From the NCBI GenBank assembly GCA_010909165.1, contig MU008228.1:1-64000 (forward strand): a stretch of DNA of 64,000 nucleotides. The letters run 5' to 3'. Shown here piece by piece: positions 14,480 to 26,442 of this stretch (position 1 is its first letter; every line of letters starts with the position of its first letter). The notes below the pieces were generated by a model. It ran no database searches and was not told the origin of the DNA. It saw only the letters and a list, made by a program, of their open reading frames with translations. The DNA comes from Anthoceros angustus (lineage: Eukaryota; Streptophyta; Anthocerotopsida; Anthocerotales; Anthocerotaceae). Both the position numbers and the translations under genes were made by a program.

Positions 14480-15075
14480 GGGCTTGTGATGGCCGCGTGA
14501 TCGGGCGTGGAGAGAAAACGATGCCGGCAATAAACGCACGCCGTTTGCTTCTGCGAGAATGCATGAGGATGTGTAGTGATTGAGATTGGTGCAACTTGAT
14601 GAGAAAATGATGTGTCACTGCAAGGAAGTGTGATGGGGACCGGTGAGCGACTTGGAGAGAAAAAGATGCGAGGGTGCACCGCCTATTGGTGACAATGATA
14701 CTGGGTGTGTGATGATGGAGATGCGATGGCGCGGGACGACGCTTCTTTAAGGATGTGTATGAAATTAAGACGGCCGAGACTAGTGAGCAAGAAAAAACGA
14801 TGCTCATCAAGTGGATGCACGCTTGTTTGCCGCATACAGTAGGTAATGGTTGAGACTCATGAGCGCCCGAGAAAACGATGTAGGTGGATGCACGTTGTAT
14901 ACTTGCAAGGATGCATGTGGGTGTTTGATGATTGATGAACGGCCTAGAGAAAATACAATGCAATGATGCACACTGCTGCTGCGCAAGGATGCATGTGGTT
15001 TGTGATATTGACGGTCGCTTTGAGAGAAAACGAGAGGCTATAGATGCACACTACCTTTGCTACAAGGATGCTTAT
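14480..15075 (+). repeat. Minisatellite array of copy 2
   Basis: Counterpart of the array at 6005-6625, with the same unit words (AAGGATGCATGTGG, GAGAAAACGATG, GGATGCAC) and a similar number of units. Confidence 0.6.
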
Positions 15076-15689
15076 GGTAAAGGTTTTTGATAACTTACTG
15101 TGGTGACATACCAACCATGGACCACAAATGGTGAACTGTCTGTTTCTGCTACTTTGACAACCACGAGAAATTAATGGTGACATGCATGATTTTTCTCTCT
15201 CATGAACAGCTGATGTTCCTATTTGCCTGTTGATCCTGGTTGCTAGCATGCTGAAAAATGGAAGAGTGCTTATAGACATACTGGTTCACTTCCTGTCTGA
15301 TTCGATGTAGGCTGTCTAACTACTTACCAACTGGCTGACGGGGGAAATTGCCAGACACATTGCATGCCTTTACACAATCATCCGTGTGCACGCTACAAAT
15401 GTGATATACTCATACCAAGGAGGGCTGGGCAGATGCTGGATCTCTCACACATGGGGGTTGCTTACGAATTAGGAGACCTATGGTCTGAACTTCGGAAAAT
15501 CCTTCCCTGGGATTCTGGATTTTAAAATATATCTCTAAACAGCAGCTTTGCTTGAAATGACCTGGCTAGGTCAGGCAGCTTGCATTTATGCGATGTAGTC
15601 TAGGAAATCTATCTATCTTGTTCTGTTCTTGGTTTGGTCACCAAGAATCCTTTCAACCTTTGCTGGGTTTAGAAAGTCTGCAGTTCAAA

Positions 15690-18600
15690 TCTCTTGTGGA
15701 TTAATCATCTTGGTGGTGTTCACAAATGTGTTGGACTCACTAAGGTTGGAAATTGGCTTGGTGTTCGTGGCAATCGAGTTTCTCCTCGCCTCATTCAATT
15801 GGGCTACACACATGCTGGTTTGATCCCCTTCTCGTGCTGTCGTGATTGCTTCCATTGTCCCCCTCCATTCATGCTGAAATTCAATTGCACGATAGCGCAG
15901 CAAGATGCCGCTTGTGGTGATGGATGGCACCCTCCCATGCCGCCTGGAGGTCCTCTCATTCAACGATTGGTGCAAGCTTGCCAATTCACTAACTGTGATG
16001 ATGAAGGGATGAAGCTTCTTCAAACCATTGAGCGTAACTTGGAGCAATGTGTCACAATGACGGTATGCACAAGCAGCTTGGACGAGGAAAGAGTTCGGAT
16101 TGCCAAGGCTCAAGGTTGCAATCGTCGCATGAGCCCGGCCCATGCTTCTGAGGGCTGTGGATTCAACCATCCGGCTTCCCACCGCCAACATGACGGAGGA
16201 GGACCGCACCTTCATGTGAATATGTCGCCCAAGCACAAGAACAAGGCAATGATGAGGGTTTCCTCTCATGAGCAAAGGTCCCATTCCTCTTGTTGCACCT
16301 AGGGACATTGAGGTCGATTGTGCCATCTCCCACAAGATGTGGACGGTTCTAACCTCTCTTACTTGGCACCCTTCATCAAAACTTTTCAAGTCCTTTGTAG
16401 GCTAAGTGATGAAGAAATGGCGCATCGTTGACGAAGGCTGTGATGGAAATGTGGCTTGGGCTGGGTTTTTGCAATCGGTAAAGCCCCGCGCCTTGCTTTG
16501 ATGCTACCAAATGCCGAATGATGAGATGATGTTGTGTAGGGTAAAAGGCTCTGTGAAAACTGGTGGCCACGGGGAAGGACCATGACAAAACATGGTGGAA
16601 TTGGCTCAGCCTTACATCAAATGCATCCGCCAAGATTTGTTGAATGTTGATGGTAGGGCTCGCAATGGCGTGATTATCCGGTTTGACCAAGCCCTCGGTT
16701 CATGGTACAAGATTTGGATGAGTTCTTTCTGGCGAGCCTCCGTGTTCAATGGCTTCCTTCAAAGATTCTCGAATGCTGGCCAAAACCGTGATTGTGTGAA
16801 AGCCCACATTTCCTTCATGTACGTGAAATGATCTTTGGATGGTGCGCATTTGCCACTAACCCCACCCAAAGGCTCCTTGTTGCATTCCTCGGATCAGAAA
16901 ACTCATGATAGAAAATGATCGCCTCCTTCCTTCACGGAAGAATGCGATCGCTTGATGAAACAGAGTTGAGGTCCAATCAAAAATCCTATATGCGCAAAGC
17001 AAAGTCCGATGGGGACAAGCTGAAAAAGTCCTCACCAGAGGCACCCGTGGCAATAGGCAAGGTGGCCCTATGATGCACAATAGGTTTTCTAACAAATATC
17101 TAGCTCAGTAGCGGCCCTACTATCAAGAAGACTCTCCTATGGCTCGGACATTCACCGCTAGCAACCTTAGCTCTCCACCTAAAGATCCGACACCCGGCTC
17201 CAACACACATGGTGACGTGCAGCCTCGGTGCCTCTTCTACCTCTAAGCCTCCTAGTGGACTACGGGGAATCAAACTCTAGTGATTTTTGTAAGTTGCTGA
17301 TGACCCTCTTTTCTTCGTTGTCCTGGCTAATTTTTCCTTGGTTGCCTTTTCCAGGTGTCATCCCTGATGATCTGGTGCTGCCTGATCGCATGTTGCTTTT
17401 TGACACGACTGAATGGCAATTAGTGAAGCATGCACCTGATACCAATGCTGGTTTCGTTCACACGTTGTACTGTAATAGACTGTTGGAACATTTGCAAGTG
17501 AAAAGTTTGACCAAGCTACTAACATGCTTGGTGATGCCTCCTTGATGCGCCTAGTCTTGGAAACTACCTTTGATGGAGACATGTTGCCTCCTTGAGGCAA
17601 GAGGTACAAGCCTCGAAAGTTTTTGTGGATTTTCTTTTGAACGGAGATAGTGTGCCCAGAGACACTTGTGTGCCCATCACAAAAGCGCTTCCAAGCTTTT
17701 GTGGATCCTTTGACCATGGATCCCAATGATGGGGTGGCTCATGTTCGACCGCTGATTGTGCTCGTGAGGACCGTAACCTCAAGCACAACTCAAGATGGAC
17801 CGAACCAGATCCCCTTGCCTCCCTCAACGTCCCGATGCTGTGGAGAGTGTTCGGATTCTTTGCACAACTTGTGGAAATTTTCTTCGCACATGGGTGCAAC
17901 TGTTGGATGAGCATGTTTTGGCCCAAAATTGGCTTCACAAGTGCTTCCAATCTTTGAGACAAGCCAAAAACAAAGGCTTTGGTCCTATGGTAGGACTCAT
18001 GTTCGGAAAATTCATGCGCAAGGGATGAGCTCTCATGGCTCCTTAACCACCTCTATTGTTCGCCTTGATAAAGCCAACACCACGTGCTTTCAATGCACCT
18101 TCTATGTCGAAATGTGCCTTGAAAAGACTTTGTGATCCGGACTTTCACCGACTGGAAAATGGCACTTGGTTGCCTATCTCACATATCCCGAGTAACATTC
18201 AATTCCACTGAAAGCATACTCCCGAGATTCCGTGGACCAAGACTTTGGTCTCCCTACCTCATGGGAATTTTTAAACAGCATAAATTGAAGCATGTGGTTA
18301 ACCAATGGACATGATTGTGTGTTCTCTTCAAGTGCATCTACTCACATTTGCCACAAATCTTATTATTCCAATTTTTAAGGGATTGGACCCTTGGGCTTCA
18401 AGAGGGCTATAAAACCTACTTGGAGTGGATACTCAATGTTTTGGATCACGGAATCCGTGGTACAAGTGGCAATCAATCTCCCCGCTAAAATACATTCCAT
18501 TTTAGTCGCGGATATTACGCGATGCTATGAGGCTATTCCCACACAAGGGAAGACTCTGAAGCCATGGCTTTTGTCTTAAAAAGGCATACACTCATGTCAA

Positions 18601-18694
18601 CAGACACGTGAGCAAAACTAAAACCTTATGGGTGAAATACTCGTTCACCCGCAAGGCTTTTTGTGATTACAAGTGGGTTTATGATACACCTAGT
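15690..18694 (+). pseudogene. PLE-like polyprotein, copy 2, truncated within RT
   Basis: Counterpart of 7210-10185. Readable pieces are TIERNLEQCVTMTVCTSSLDEERVR (near 16025-16100), a His-rich stretch FNHPASHRQHDGGGPHLHVN (16160-16220), QPYIKCIRQDLLNVDGRARNGV (16610-16675), LRQAKNKGFGPMVGLMFGKF, RLDKANTT, and motif A as HSILVADITRCYEAIP (about 18500-18545) with its catalytic Asp. Several frame changes separate them. Sequence similarity to copy 1 stops before motif B. The N-terminal domains are not recognised. Confidence 0.5.
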
Positions 18695-19335
18695 GTGGAA
18701 CGCAAAAGTTTGGGCAACCAGCCCAAAAGAGCCCGAAGACGAACAAGTTTGATTTTTTTTGGCTAGGAACGATTGAAGAGGAGCATGCCAGGAAATTTTC
18801 GAGAATCTTGAAGCCGGAGTTGTAGGATATTGTTAGGAAGGCTAAGAGGATATCCGAGGAAGAAGAACGGGTCAAAACGACCCCGTGCAAGGCGTAATGG
18901 CTCAAAGGGCGGTCGGTAGACTACCAGAGGTCGCCACACCACGCCGGTAGGTCGAGAGGAAGGGCGACTACCGGGTAGGTCAGATCGCCAAAAAGGGAAA
19001 TTAGGATAGGGAGATATCCACTATATATGCCCACCAATAGTGGACTAGATAAATGGGTCGTAATAGGAAATTAAAAGCTAGATTGGGCCGTTAGGAAACT
19101 AGGGGAAATAGTATCTTAGTATAAGAGGAATTGGGAAACCCAATCAATCAGAAAAGGTGCCACGTGGTGCATATCCAAGGGCGTAGTAGATTGGTAGTTA
19201 CCATTCCTAACCCCAAGTTATCTTTATAATCACGCATGTGTGTAGGAGGTCACAACTTGAAGGTGAGGAAGCGCCAACACGCAGAAGGCGCCGCCACACC
19301 AAGAGTCAGAGAAGAGCCCCACACAAGATTACATG
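18695..19335. other. LTR-like, AT-richer sequence without a gene
   Basis: No coding potential is evident. A TATA-like CTATATATGCCC near 19021, a TAGTATAAGAGG block near 19116, and CCAATCAATCAG look like pieces of an LTR promoter and leader. A matching second LTR was not found in the window, so this could be a solo or truncated LTR. Confidence 0.3.
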
Positions 19336-19339
19336 TACG

Positions 19340-20090
19340 NATCCATGCCAGCGATGCCCACCAAACTAAACCACCCGACCCACCTGGGCCGGACTTCGCC
19401 CGGACGACCACTCACGGACCTCTCAAGGACGGACCACCTCGACCTCGCGACGGACCACCGGACCTCGCCGGACGACCACCCGCTGACCTCGCCCGGACGG
19501 ACCACTCCGCCGGACCGCCCGGACGGACCACCCGTCCGACCTCGCCCGGACTCCGGACCGCCCGGACGGACCACTCCGACCGCCCGACGGAGACCACCGT
19601 CGGACTCGCCCGGACGGATCACCGCTCGGACCGCCCGGACGACTCGAATTACCGACCTCGCCGGACGGACTCATCGACCGCCCGGACGGGATCGAATTAC
19701 TGCAATTTAAGTGCAATCGCCGAAATGGCCTTATTACACAACTCCTCCCTATCCTCTTAACAAGAACGACCAAAAGCAAAACAAGCCGCCAAGAGTACGA
19801 TGTGGTTTGGCACCACACAGACCACTCCGTCGGACTCGCCTCGGACGGACCACTGCTCACGGACTCTGGCCTTTACCGGACCCTTTCCGTCGGACCTCGC
19901 CGACGGACCACTCCGGCCGACCGCCCTGGCCGGACGGACCACTCAAATACGGACCTCGCCGGATTCCCGCCGGACCATAAAATCTGACCGGACCTCCGCC
20001 TCGGACGCAGTGACCACTCCGGCTCTGACCTCGCCGGACGGACCACTCGAAAATTGACCGGGGCCTTGACGGATAGATCTCGAGGGTCTT
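19340..20090. repeat. GC-rich CGGAC/GGACC repeat in two blocks
   Basis: Dense, irregular repetition of CGGACGGACCAC, GACCTCGCC and CCGCCCGGACGG. The two blocks (19370-19700 and 19815-20065) are each followed by a related flank: the phrase GCCGAAATGGCC, then AACTCCTCCCTATCC, then AAAACAAGCCGCCAAGAGTAC occurs at 19720-19798 and again at 20120-20208. All six frames tend to be open because of the composition, so the long ORFs are not evidence of genes. Position 19340 is an undetermined base (N). Confidence 0.8.
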
Positions 20091-20235
20091 ATAGAGATGC
20101 AAATCAGGAAGTGCAATCCGCCGAAATGGCCCTATTGGCTAACTCCTCCCTATCCCTCTTAATAGAATGAATGTGACAGAAAAAAGCAAAACAAGCCGCC
20201 AAGAGTACTGGGACATCTGGATTCGGCACCCACGT

Positions 20236-21630
20236 AACGATGTAACAATTTCTTCACCACAGTGACGTGGCCAACACCGATCTTCCATTGTTAAATGTGC
20301 CTGCAGCATGCAACATGACCGCCGCTGCGGTCACTTGGATTCCTCAAACCCCATCCTCATCACATACTCCATGATGAAACCACCTTTGTCATTGTTTACA
20401 TTTGTCTTGTCCACAACTAAATGAGTCCCCCTTACAGCACCACTTAGCATAGCCTCCTCACCAAATGGTGTCTTCAACACCATGCATGATTATCATCCGA
20501 TATTGATCCACATCTCGTTAAACCATGGAAGGCGTGCAAAACATTTCCCACTTGCCGTCAAGCGCATCAAAGCGCTGGCCCTTCGACCTCTCAAAACCAC
20601 GGCACATCCATCCTCAGCAAAACAAAGAGTACCTTCTCTTCCTCGCGTGCCCTTTCGTATGTCGAGGATATCTCTTCCATGTAAATTGACGACACGACCT
20701 TTTCTCCGTGACCACGCCTCGGTGGTAGTCGCAAGACCTCCTTCACCTTTCCATTGCGACGGATGACGGAACTCACCAAGTGTGGTGGAACAGTGAATTG
20801 AAGGAGTCCGTCCTCTATGTCTCGGTCTGCTAGTTGTCTTTGCTCATCTTCTAAGCCCTTCCATGTATTCACCTCATAAATGAATTATTGAAAATCATAG
20901 GCACTTCGCCCGTGACCATTTCCTTAACATCCTTCCGCCGCACACATGACGGGAAACCAATATCGGCATTACAGGTCTTCATCCTCGGATCCAGGAAGAT
21001 GCTTAGCATCTGTTGCCGCTCCGTCGCTCTACCGCCTCCATTGGAAGCCATGGAGTACGCAGATGCCTACCACCCCCTTCGCACCCCCCTCCGCCCCGCC
21101 CCGATTGGCCTCGCCTAGCCTCTTGGGGCGGTGGCAAAGGCCCAGACAGCCCTTTGGCCTCAAGAAGGGTCCCGAGGGAGGGTGCCGCATTGTCACGCCC
21201 GGCCCTGTGTGAGCCCAACTAGTCAAACCTAGGGTGCGGGGCATCTGACGCCCACCACAACCATGGATCCCAAAGACAATGGTGGGCGCTGCATGCCGGC
21301 CGCCTCCTCAGAGAACCTTTCCTGCAGTTTGAACCACTAGCATATTGAATTGAAATTACCTTGCCCTCAAACGTCATTAATGCTGACCCAGCAACCACTT
21401 CGTTGAGTGTTGAGGATACTTATGTCTCACCATCTCGAAAGATGAACACCCAAGGTGCTTGGCCATTGCCACCTGAATGATATGCAACTTTTTCCTTCAT
21501 GAAAATAATCTACATCTGACATACCTTCTGAAATCGAAATGAATAGACCAACAACACTTTTTCGGCCGCATTGATAAGCATTTCCGCTGCTTTCTCTGGA
21601 ATGCCTTAAAAGCAACGTCAAGGCCCAATC
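20236..21630. other. Unassigned region; possible minus-strand coding remnants
   Basis: No gene can be named. On the minus strand, 20530-20330 reads through fragments such as KTPFGEEAMLSGAVRGTHLVVDK and GGFIMEYVMRMGFEE. The interval 21051-20870 reads MASNGGG... with FLDPRMKTCNADIGFPSCV. These look protein-like but are short and out of frame with each other. The interval 21030-21300 is GC-rich without recognisable structure. They may be exons or remnants of a captured or decayed gene. Confidence 0.25.
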
Positions 21631-21745
21631 CTAGCTCGGCAGCAGACCCAAGCGGATGATCCGGGCGGGCCCCTTCCTTCGAGACCCCCTTCGTTGAGCC
21701 ACCGGCGGCGGCCTGACAACGGCGGTCACCACCAAGTCCTCCTCT
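21630..21745 (-). repeat. Segment shared with the element at 55.93 kb
   Basis: Read on the minus strand, this piece contains VVTAVVRPPPVAQ followed a few residues later by GPARIIRLG. The plus strand at about 55937-56035 encodes VVTAVVRPPPVAQ and then RGP-SRIIRLG. The match in nucleotides and peptide shows that a piece of the same element family lies here in the opposite orientation. Confidence 0.7.
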
Positions 21746-22122
21746 TCTGCACTCGGACTTGGGCATTCCGATACCGAAGTGCACCGATACATAAAACTTG
21801 GCAGAATGCCCTTACACAGATTGAAACCTTCCCACGTGGTAGCTTGTTCACCCATCCAGTCACCATACCTGTTTCCTCGTCTTCGACAACATCAATCAGG
21901 TCTTGCAAATGCTGTTCCTACTCTCCTTTTGTCATAAAAAAAAAGGACACAACAAAGGGACTTCAGCCTGCCATTTCCCAGCCTTGCTAAACGCAGCTGG
22001 GGAGGCGGGAAATCACCAGCCAATGCTCACACAACAGAAGGACTTCAGCCACGGTAAGATTTAACTTCCTACGGACTACAGGCTGTGATGTGGATGGATG
22101 TGTTTTTCAAAGGAAACGTGGA

Positions 22123-22815
22123 AAGACTATTTAATAGGGAAGTCTTCAACCTACTTGATACATTCACGAAAGAGGAGATTTACATTGAGTATGCCAGGCA
22201 GCAGGCTACAGCAATTACCACTCATGCTTGTTATAGCTATTTTTGCAGCCGCCATGGATTCGCATTTGTAGGCATCCGTTAAGATTCCAAGATGCAACCG
22301 TTTTCTGGTCTATGCTGACTGTTAGAAGATTGAAGCGAAAATTTAAAATGCCGAAACGCACAGGAAAGCAAGGTACTAAGTATGAACCGCTTTCTGCCTT
22401 TTTGTAGTTAACGGATGTCCTATGATTGTAGGTGTCCATTTTGTGGCTTGGATGGAAAACCCTAAACCATATTCTTTAGGGTTTTGTATAAAGTTTGATG
22501 TAGGTCAGCGAGCAAGGACTTTGGAGATGTGCTGTATGTAGGCTATTTGATGAGAATCTCTCTAAGCAAAACATAGCGGATAGTAGAAAGCTTTGCACAA
22601 AGAGTTGTATGCATTAATTATAATAGAAAGTACAAAGCCTTTATATAGGCTGGGTGGTTATAACCATAAGGTGGTTGTAACCATAAGTAGTTCTAACCTC
22701 TAGGTGGTTGTAACAACTAACTACAAAATAAATTACCTAAAGCCCTAAGAACTAAATTAATTAATAGTCTTAGGTGCCCTAGTGAAGAGTGCCCTAAATA
22801 GGTCATATTTCATCA
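22123..22815 (-). repeat. Left LTR-like repeat of the copia element
   Basis: Matches 25754-26440 at most positions, including AGACTATTTAATAGGGAAG, CAAAGCCT-TATA and TAATAGTCTTAGGTGCCC. It keeps the minus-strand TATA box near 22640 that the right copy has partly lost. Confidence 0.7.
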
Positions 22816-23990
22816 CACCCTAAACTCACTATGAACTAGGTGTGAAGAAATAGCTTCAAAATAAGCCTAAAAAGGTTAGTTAGCTCCCACTAACTTGAAA
22901 GCTATTCGGTAACTAAGAAAACAATTAAAAACTGGCTTAAGTTACATTGAAGCAGAATTTAACGTAATCAAAATTAATTACCAAAAGCTTAATTAGGAAA
23001 ATAGTGAATTCCTAAATACGGTAAAAAAGATAAAAGTAAAACTTAAACTAGGTTAATCTTAGTAGAAACTATTGGTAAAAGTTAAAGGAAAACTTGAAAG
23101 AGGTAAAAAGTGAAAACCCATTAAATGGGTCATAGGCCATATGATGCTTCCGTGTGGGGTGGGGGTTAGGTCATCTGGTTAATGTACCCTCCCCATACGG
23201 TTTTGTTACGTGCCCCTTCGCCTCCATCGCTCCCGCTCTGTCGCTCCTCCCCAAAGAAAGCTCCTTGGCTATGGCTCGTGGCCGGATCAGGTCAGAGGAA
23301 AAGTGTGGCGTCCTTTGGCGCCGCCACACATGTACCTGTCTCACCCTGCGGTCGCCAGGCCGATCTTTGCCGAAGAATGGGACGCCGGCACACTGCTGCC
23401 GGGAAGAAGAAATTAGGAGAGGCTCGGGAGGGATCGCGCCTCTGAGAGTGAACGCCCCTCCATGCGTGCCCTGATCCTCTACACCCTGGATTCCAACGTT
23501 TGTTGAGAGCCCACCACGATTTCCTGGTGGTAGGAAGTGGTCTGGCACTCGTGTTGATGTTGAAGTCACCTTTGGAGAGGTGGAAGTCGTCCCTGCAGGT
23601 GATGGAGGTCGCCAATTGATGTGTGAGTGCTGCAAGATGCGGGAGTACCTCACTCAGGCTGGGAAATTGGAGAAAGATGCTGCCCCCATGTCTTGTCTCA
23701 ATTTGTTGAAGGTGCCTGCTGCCAATCCCAAGCCTAGGCATGCTCCAACAGCAGCATGTCGTCACCACAGTTGTGTGCACATGAGAGATCGTCGAGGAAG
23801 GTTCCAGAAGGTTCTTGTGGAGAAGAAAACGCCTGAAATTGTTCTCTCTGATTCTACTGCCTTGGAAGAGTGTTCATTGTGCAGAATGTTGGGAGGCTAC
23901 ATTGACGGAATGTGTGGCTCCGACTTTAACTGACAATCTATAGAGTCCATCTTCTAAGATGCCAGTGCAGATATTGGGTGTTCTATTCTT
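22816..23990. other. Non-copia filler inside the element
   Basis: 22816-23130 is AT-rich and non-coding. 23150-23930 is more GC-rich with open frames on both strands. The plus-strand stretch 23580-23933 reads MEVVPAGDGGRQLMCECCKMREYL... and includes a Cys-rich start, but no family is recognised. It might be a fragment of a host gene carried by the element, or a separate insertion that replaced the pol region. Confidence 0.3.
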
Positions 23991-24009
23991 AAGGTAGGAA
24001 AGAGAACAA

Positions 24010-25000
24010 CTATCGGCATATAAAAGGACCACATGTATGTTCTTTGCAAAGACTAGCGACACTAGGTTTTTGCACATGGCGATGGAGGACTTGGTGAAGA
24101 TGAAGAGTCTGACCTGAATCACATCTGAGGACAACAAAACCTAGGCCCGCTATGGGAAGGTTGTGATCATCGCCCAGGAGAACAGTCGGATGTCCTGTGG
24201 CTGGGGTGTATGACTCGAAGGAGTCTTTGTTGTAGCAGATATGTGATGTTGCTCCACTGTCCATATACCAATAAGCGGTGGCCGGCTTAGAGGATGCAAG
24301 GCAAATAGTGAGCACACGTGTTGTTGATGAAGAGTGTTTCTTCGAAGCAACATGAGCGGCGGGCCTCGATCTAGGTTCCCATTCTTCTTCTTTCTGATCC
24401 TTTTCCATGTGATTAGGAATTACGCACCAATTACAAATAATTCCACTCTTTTTGTGACCCCTGGAAGGCGTGGAAGAGTTGGATTCGCCATGAGATTTGT
24501 TTGGTGTGGAATAAGCAAGTTGATTGGAAGGAGAACTTTTGCGCGCCTCTTCCTGCCTCTTCCAACATCACTGCATCGGTGGACTTGGGCTCATGGCGTC
24601 ATGGACTCCTCTGAATCATGGCTCCGATGAGTTCGACAGCGATGTCGGTGGTAAATGCGCCGAGCCCGGTCTTTTGGGCTTGTCGAACCACGGCGTTACG
24701 TGGTGAGAAATGGTGCATAGGAGGGTGGGAGGGAAATCAAGAGAACAAGGAATGCAACAAGTTCGAGGAGGAGGTGTTGGTGGCGGCTTCATATTGAGAT
24801 CTAGCTTCTTTGGAAAGTGTTGATATGGTGTTCGACGGTCGATTCCTTCATCTTGATTGAAGAAGTTGATCGCGTCATCATACTCATCACATCTCTTGAA
24901 GAATATAAGCGAGCAAGGTGATCCCACATGTTTAGAAGTTTTGCTTGACGCATTGTCTTACCATGTTAAGTGCTAGTCCGATCGGAGGTCTTGAGCTTTT
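24010..25000 (-). pseudogene. Ty1/copia gag C-terminus and protease
   Basis: On the minus strand, 24950-24800 gives WDHLARLYSSRDV and KMKESTVEHHINTFQ, a copia gag pattern. About 24450-24410 gives CNWCVIPNHMEKD, a zinc-knuckle-like motif. The intact piece 24408-24010 gives YWYMDSGATSHIC with the DSGATSH active site of copia aspartic protease, followed by VLLGDDHNLPIAGLG and the pre-integrase start. Past about 23930 the copia reading ends. Gag is interrupted by several frame changes. The element is not autonomous in its present form. Confidence 0.75.
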
Positions 25001-25753
25001 TCATCCCTGGCGTCCCAGGTTTCTTTGCTCTCGGAGCCCCACTGTGGTCTTGGTGTGGACCCACTTACAACGTCCCATAGGTCTCGATTGCGGAAAAGTG
25101 CGCGTTAGCAGCGCCAAAGCGTCATGCCCATTGAATCTGTCCTTCTCCTTAAAACTGTCACCATAGTTGTGATTCACCACGGAAGGTCGTACTTCATCTT
25201 TGGGTGGATCCTTCCTCTCCTCTCTCTCTCTTGTCGTCATGTTGTTGTTTCTCCTCGTTGTCCGGAACCAGCCATTGCGGTGGTCACTCTGTGACTTAGA
25301 GGCTGCGGCGCTCGCATTTCCTCATCATCATGCATGAAATCGGGCAAGGAGCAACAAGGAGAAACCTTTTTCTCTCGGCGTGTTTGTCGGGATGACAAGC
25401 GATGAGGAAAGTTTGATGAAGACATTTCGGCATGTGTGGATCGGTATGCTCAAGGAGGCGCTTATTGAGATCACGCACTTCTCTGCTCCTCTATCAACTG
25501 CGTTTTTGTGTGGTTGCATTGGAGACGAGGAAGAGGACACCTTGTAGATTTGGGATATGATCAAGAGCGAGTTCTATTGCTTTCACTTGACTTAAACTAA
25601 AGATAGTAAGCAAGTTTCTTCTAGCAATTTCTATTGCCTCCCTTGATCTTCTACTTTGATTAGAATAGAGCCAATGAAGTTAGCAATAAGTATGGAATCT
25701 CCTACTATCTTACTAGACTTCCTAGCAATTCTAATCTGCATTCTATATTATAG

Positions 25754-26440
25754 AAGACTATTTAATAGGGAAGTCTTCAACCTACTTGATACATTCACGA
25801 AGAGGAGATTTACATTGAGTATGCAGCGGAGGGCAAATTACTCATGCTTGTTATAGCTATTTTTGCAAGCTGCGGATTCGGCATTTCCGATCTGTTAAGA
25901 TTCCAAGATGCAACCGTTTTTTGGACTATGCTGACTGTTAGAAGATTGAAGCGAAAATTTAAAATGCCGGAAACGATAGGGAGCAAGGTACTAAGTATGA
26001 ACCGCTCTACCTTTTTTTTAGCACGGGATGTCCGGTGATTGGTAGGTGTCCATTTTGTAGCAGCTGTCGGTGGAAAACCCTAAACCATATTCTTTAGGGT
26101 TTTGTATAAAGTTTGATGTAGGTCAGCGAGCAAGGACTTTGGAGATGTGCTGTAGGCTGCTATTTGATGAGAATCATAGCTGCTCTAGGTAGCAAAATAT
26201 AGCAAGCAGATAGTAGAAAGCTTTGCACAAAAGAGTTGTATGCATTAATTATAATAGAAAGTACAAAGCCTATATTTGGTGGTTATAACCATAAGGTGGT
26301 TGTAACCATAAGTAGTTCTAACCTCTAGGTGGTTGTAACAACTAACTACAAAATAAATTACCTAAATCCCTAAGAACTAAATTAATTAATAGTCTTAGGT
26401 GCCCTAGTCAAGAGTGCCTTAAATAGGTCATATTTCATCA
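25754..26440 (-). repeat. Right LTR-like repeat of the copia element
   Basis: Direct repeat partner of 22123-22815. A small deletion near 26270 removes most of the TATA box seen in the partner. The right end at TTTCATCA fits a CA terminus. Confidence 0.7.
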
Positions 26441-26442
26441 CT

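Larger units (their letters stand above)
11191..18694 (+). mobile_element. Penelope-like retroelement, copy 2 (R2), 3'-truncated
   Basis: Aligns with copy 1 from the CAAGAGAGAG junction up to ATGATACACCTAGT, where similarity stops abruptly. The RT motifs B and C and the 3' end are missing, so this copy cannot encode an active RT. It carries an extra 890-bp internal duplication (see 11873-13660). Several segments keep CTG-containing words that copy 1 has lost, so it is often the better guide to the original reading frame, for example around 15200-16900. Confidence 0.6.
22123..26440 (-). mobile_element. Decayed Ty1/copia element between direct repeats
   Basis: Two direct repeats of about 690 bp (22123-22815 and 25754-26440) enclose minus-strand copia gag and protease coding. 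Read on the minus strand, the repeats begin TGATGAAATATGACC and, in the left copy, contain a CTATATAAAGGC TATA box. This fits LTRs of a minus-strand element, making the right repeat the 5' LTR. Integrase, RT and RNase H are absent. The internal stretch 22816-23990 is unrelated filler with no copia similarity. No tRNA primer binding site was found next to the right repeat, so the LTR reading is likely but not proven. Confidence 0.6.

Noticed and set aside
15685-16389. 234-codon minus-strand frame in R2
   Set aside because: It is not kept open in R1, and the plus strand carries the conserved pieces that lead to the RT.
19236-20102. Several overlapping 60-170 codon frames in the GC-rich repeat
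   Set aside because: Both strands are open because CGGAC-type repeats lack stop words. The frames include an undetermined base, and no domain is seen.
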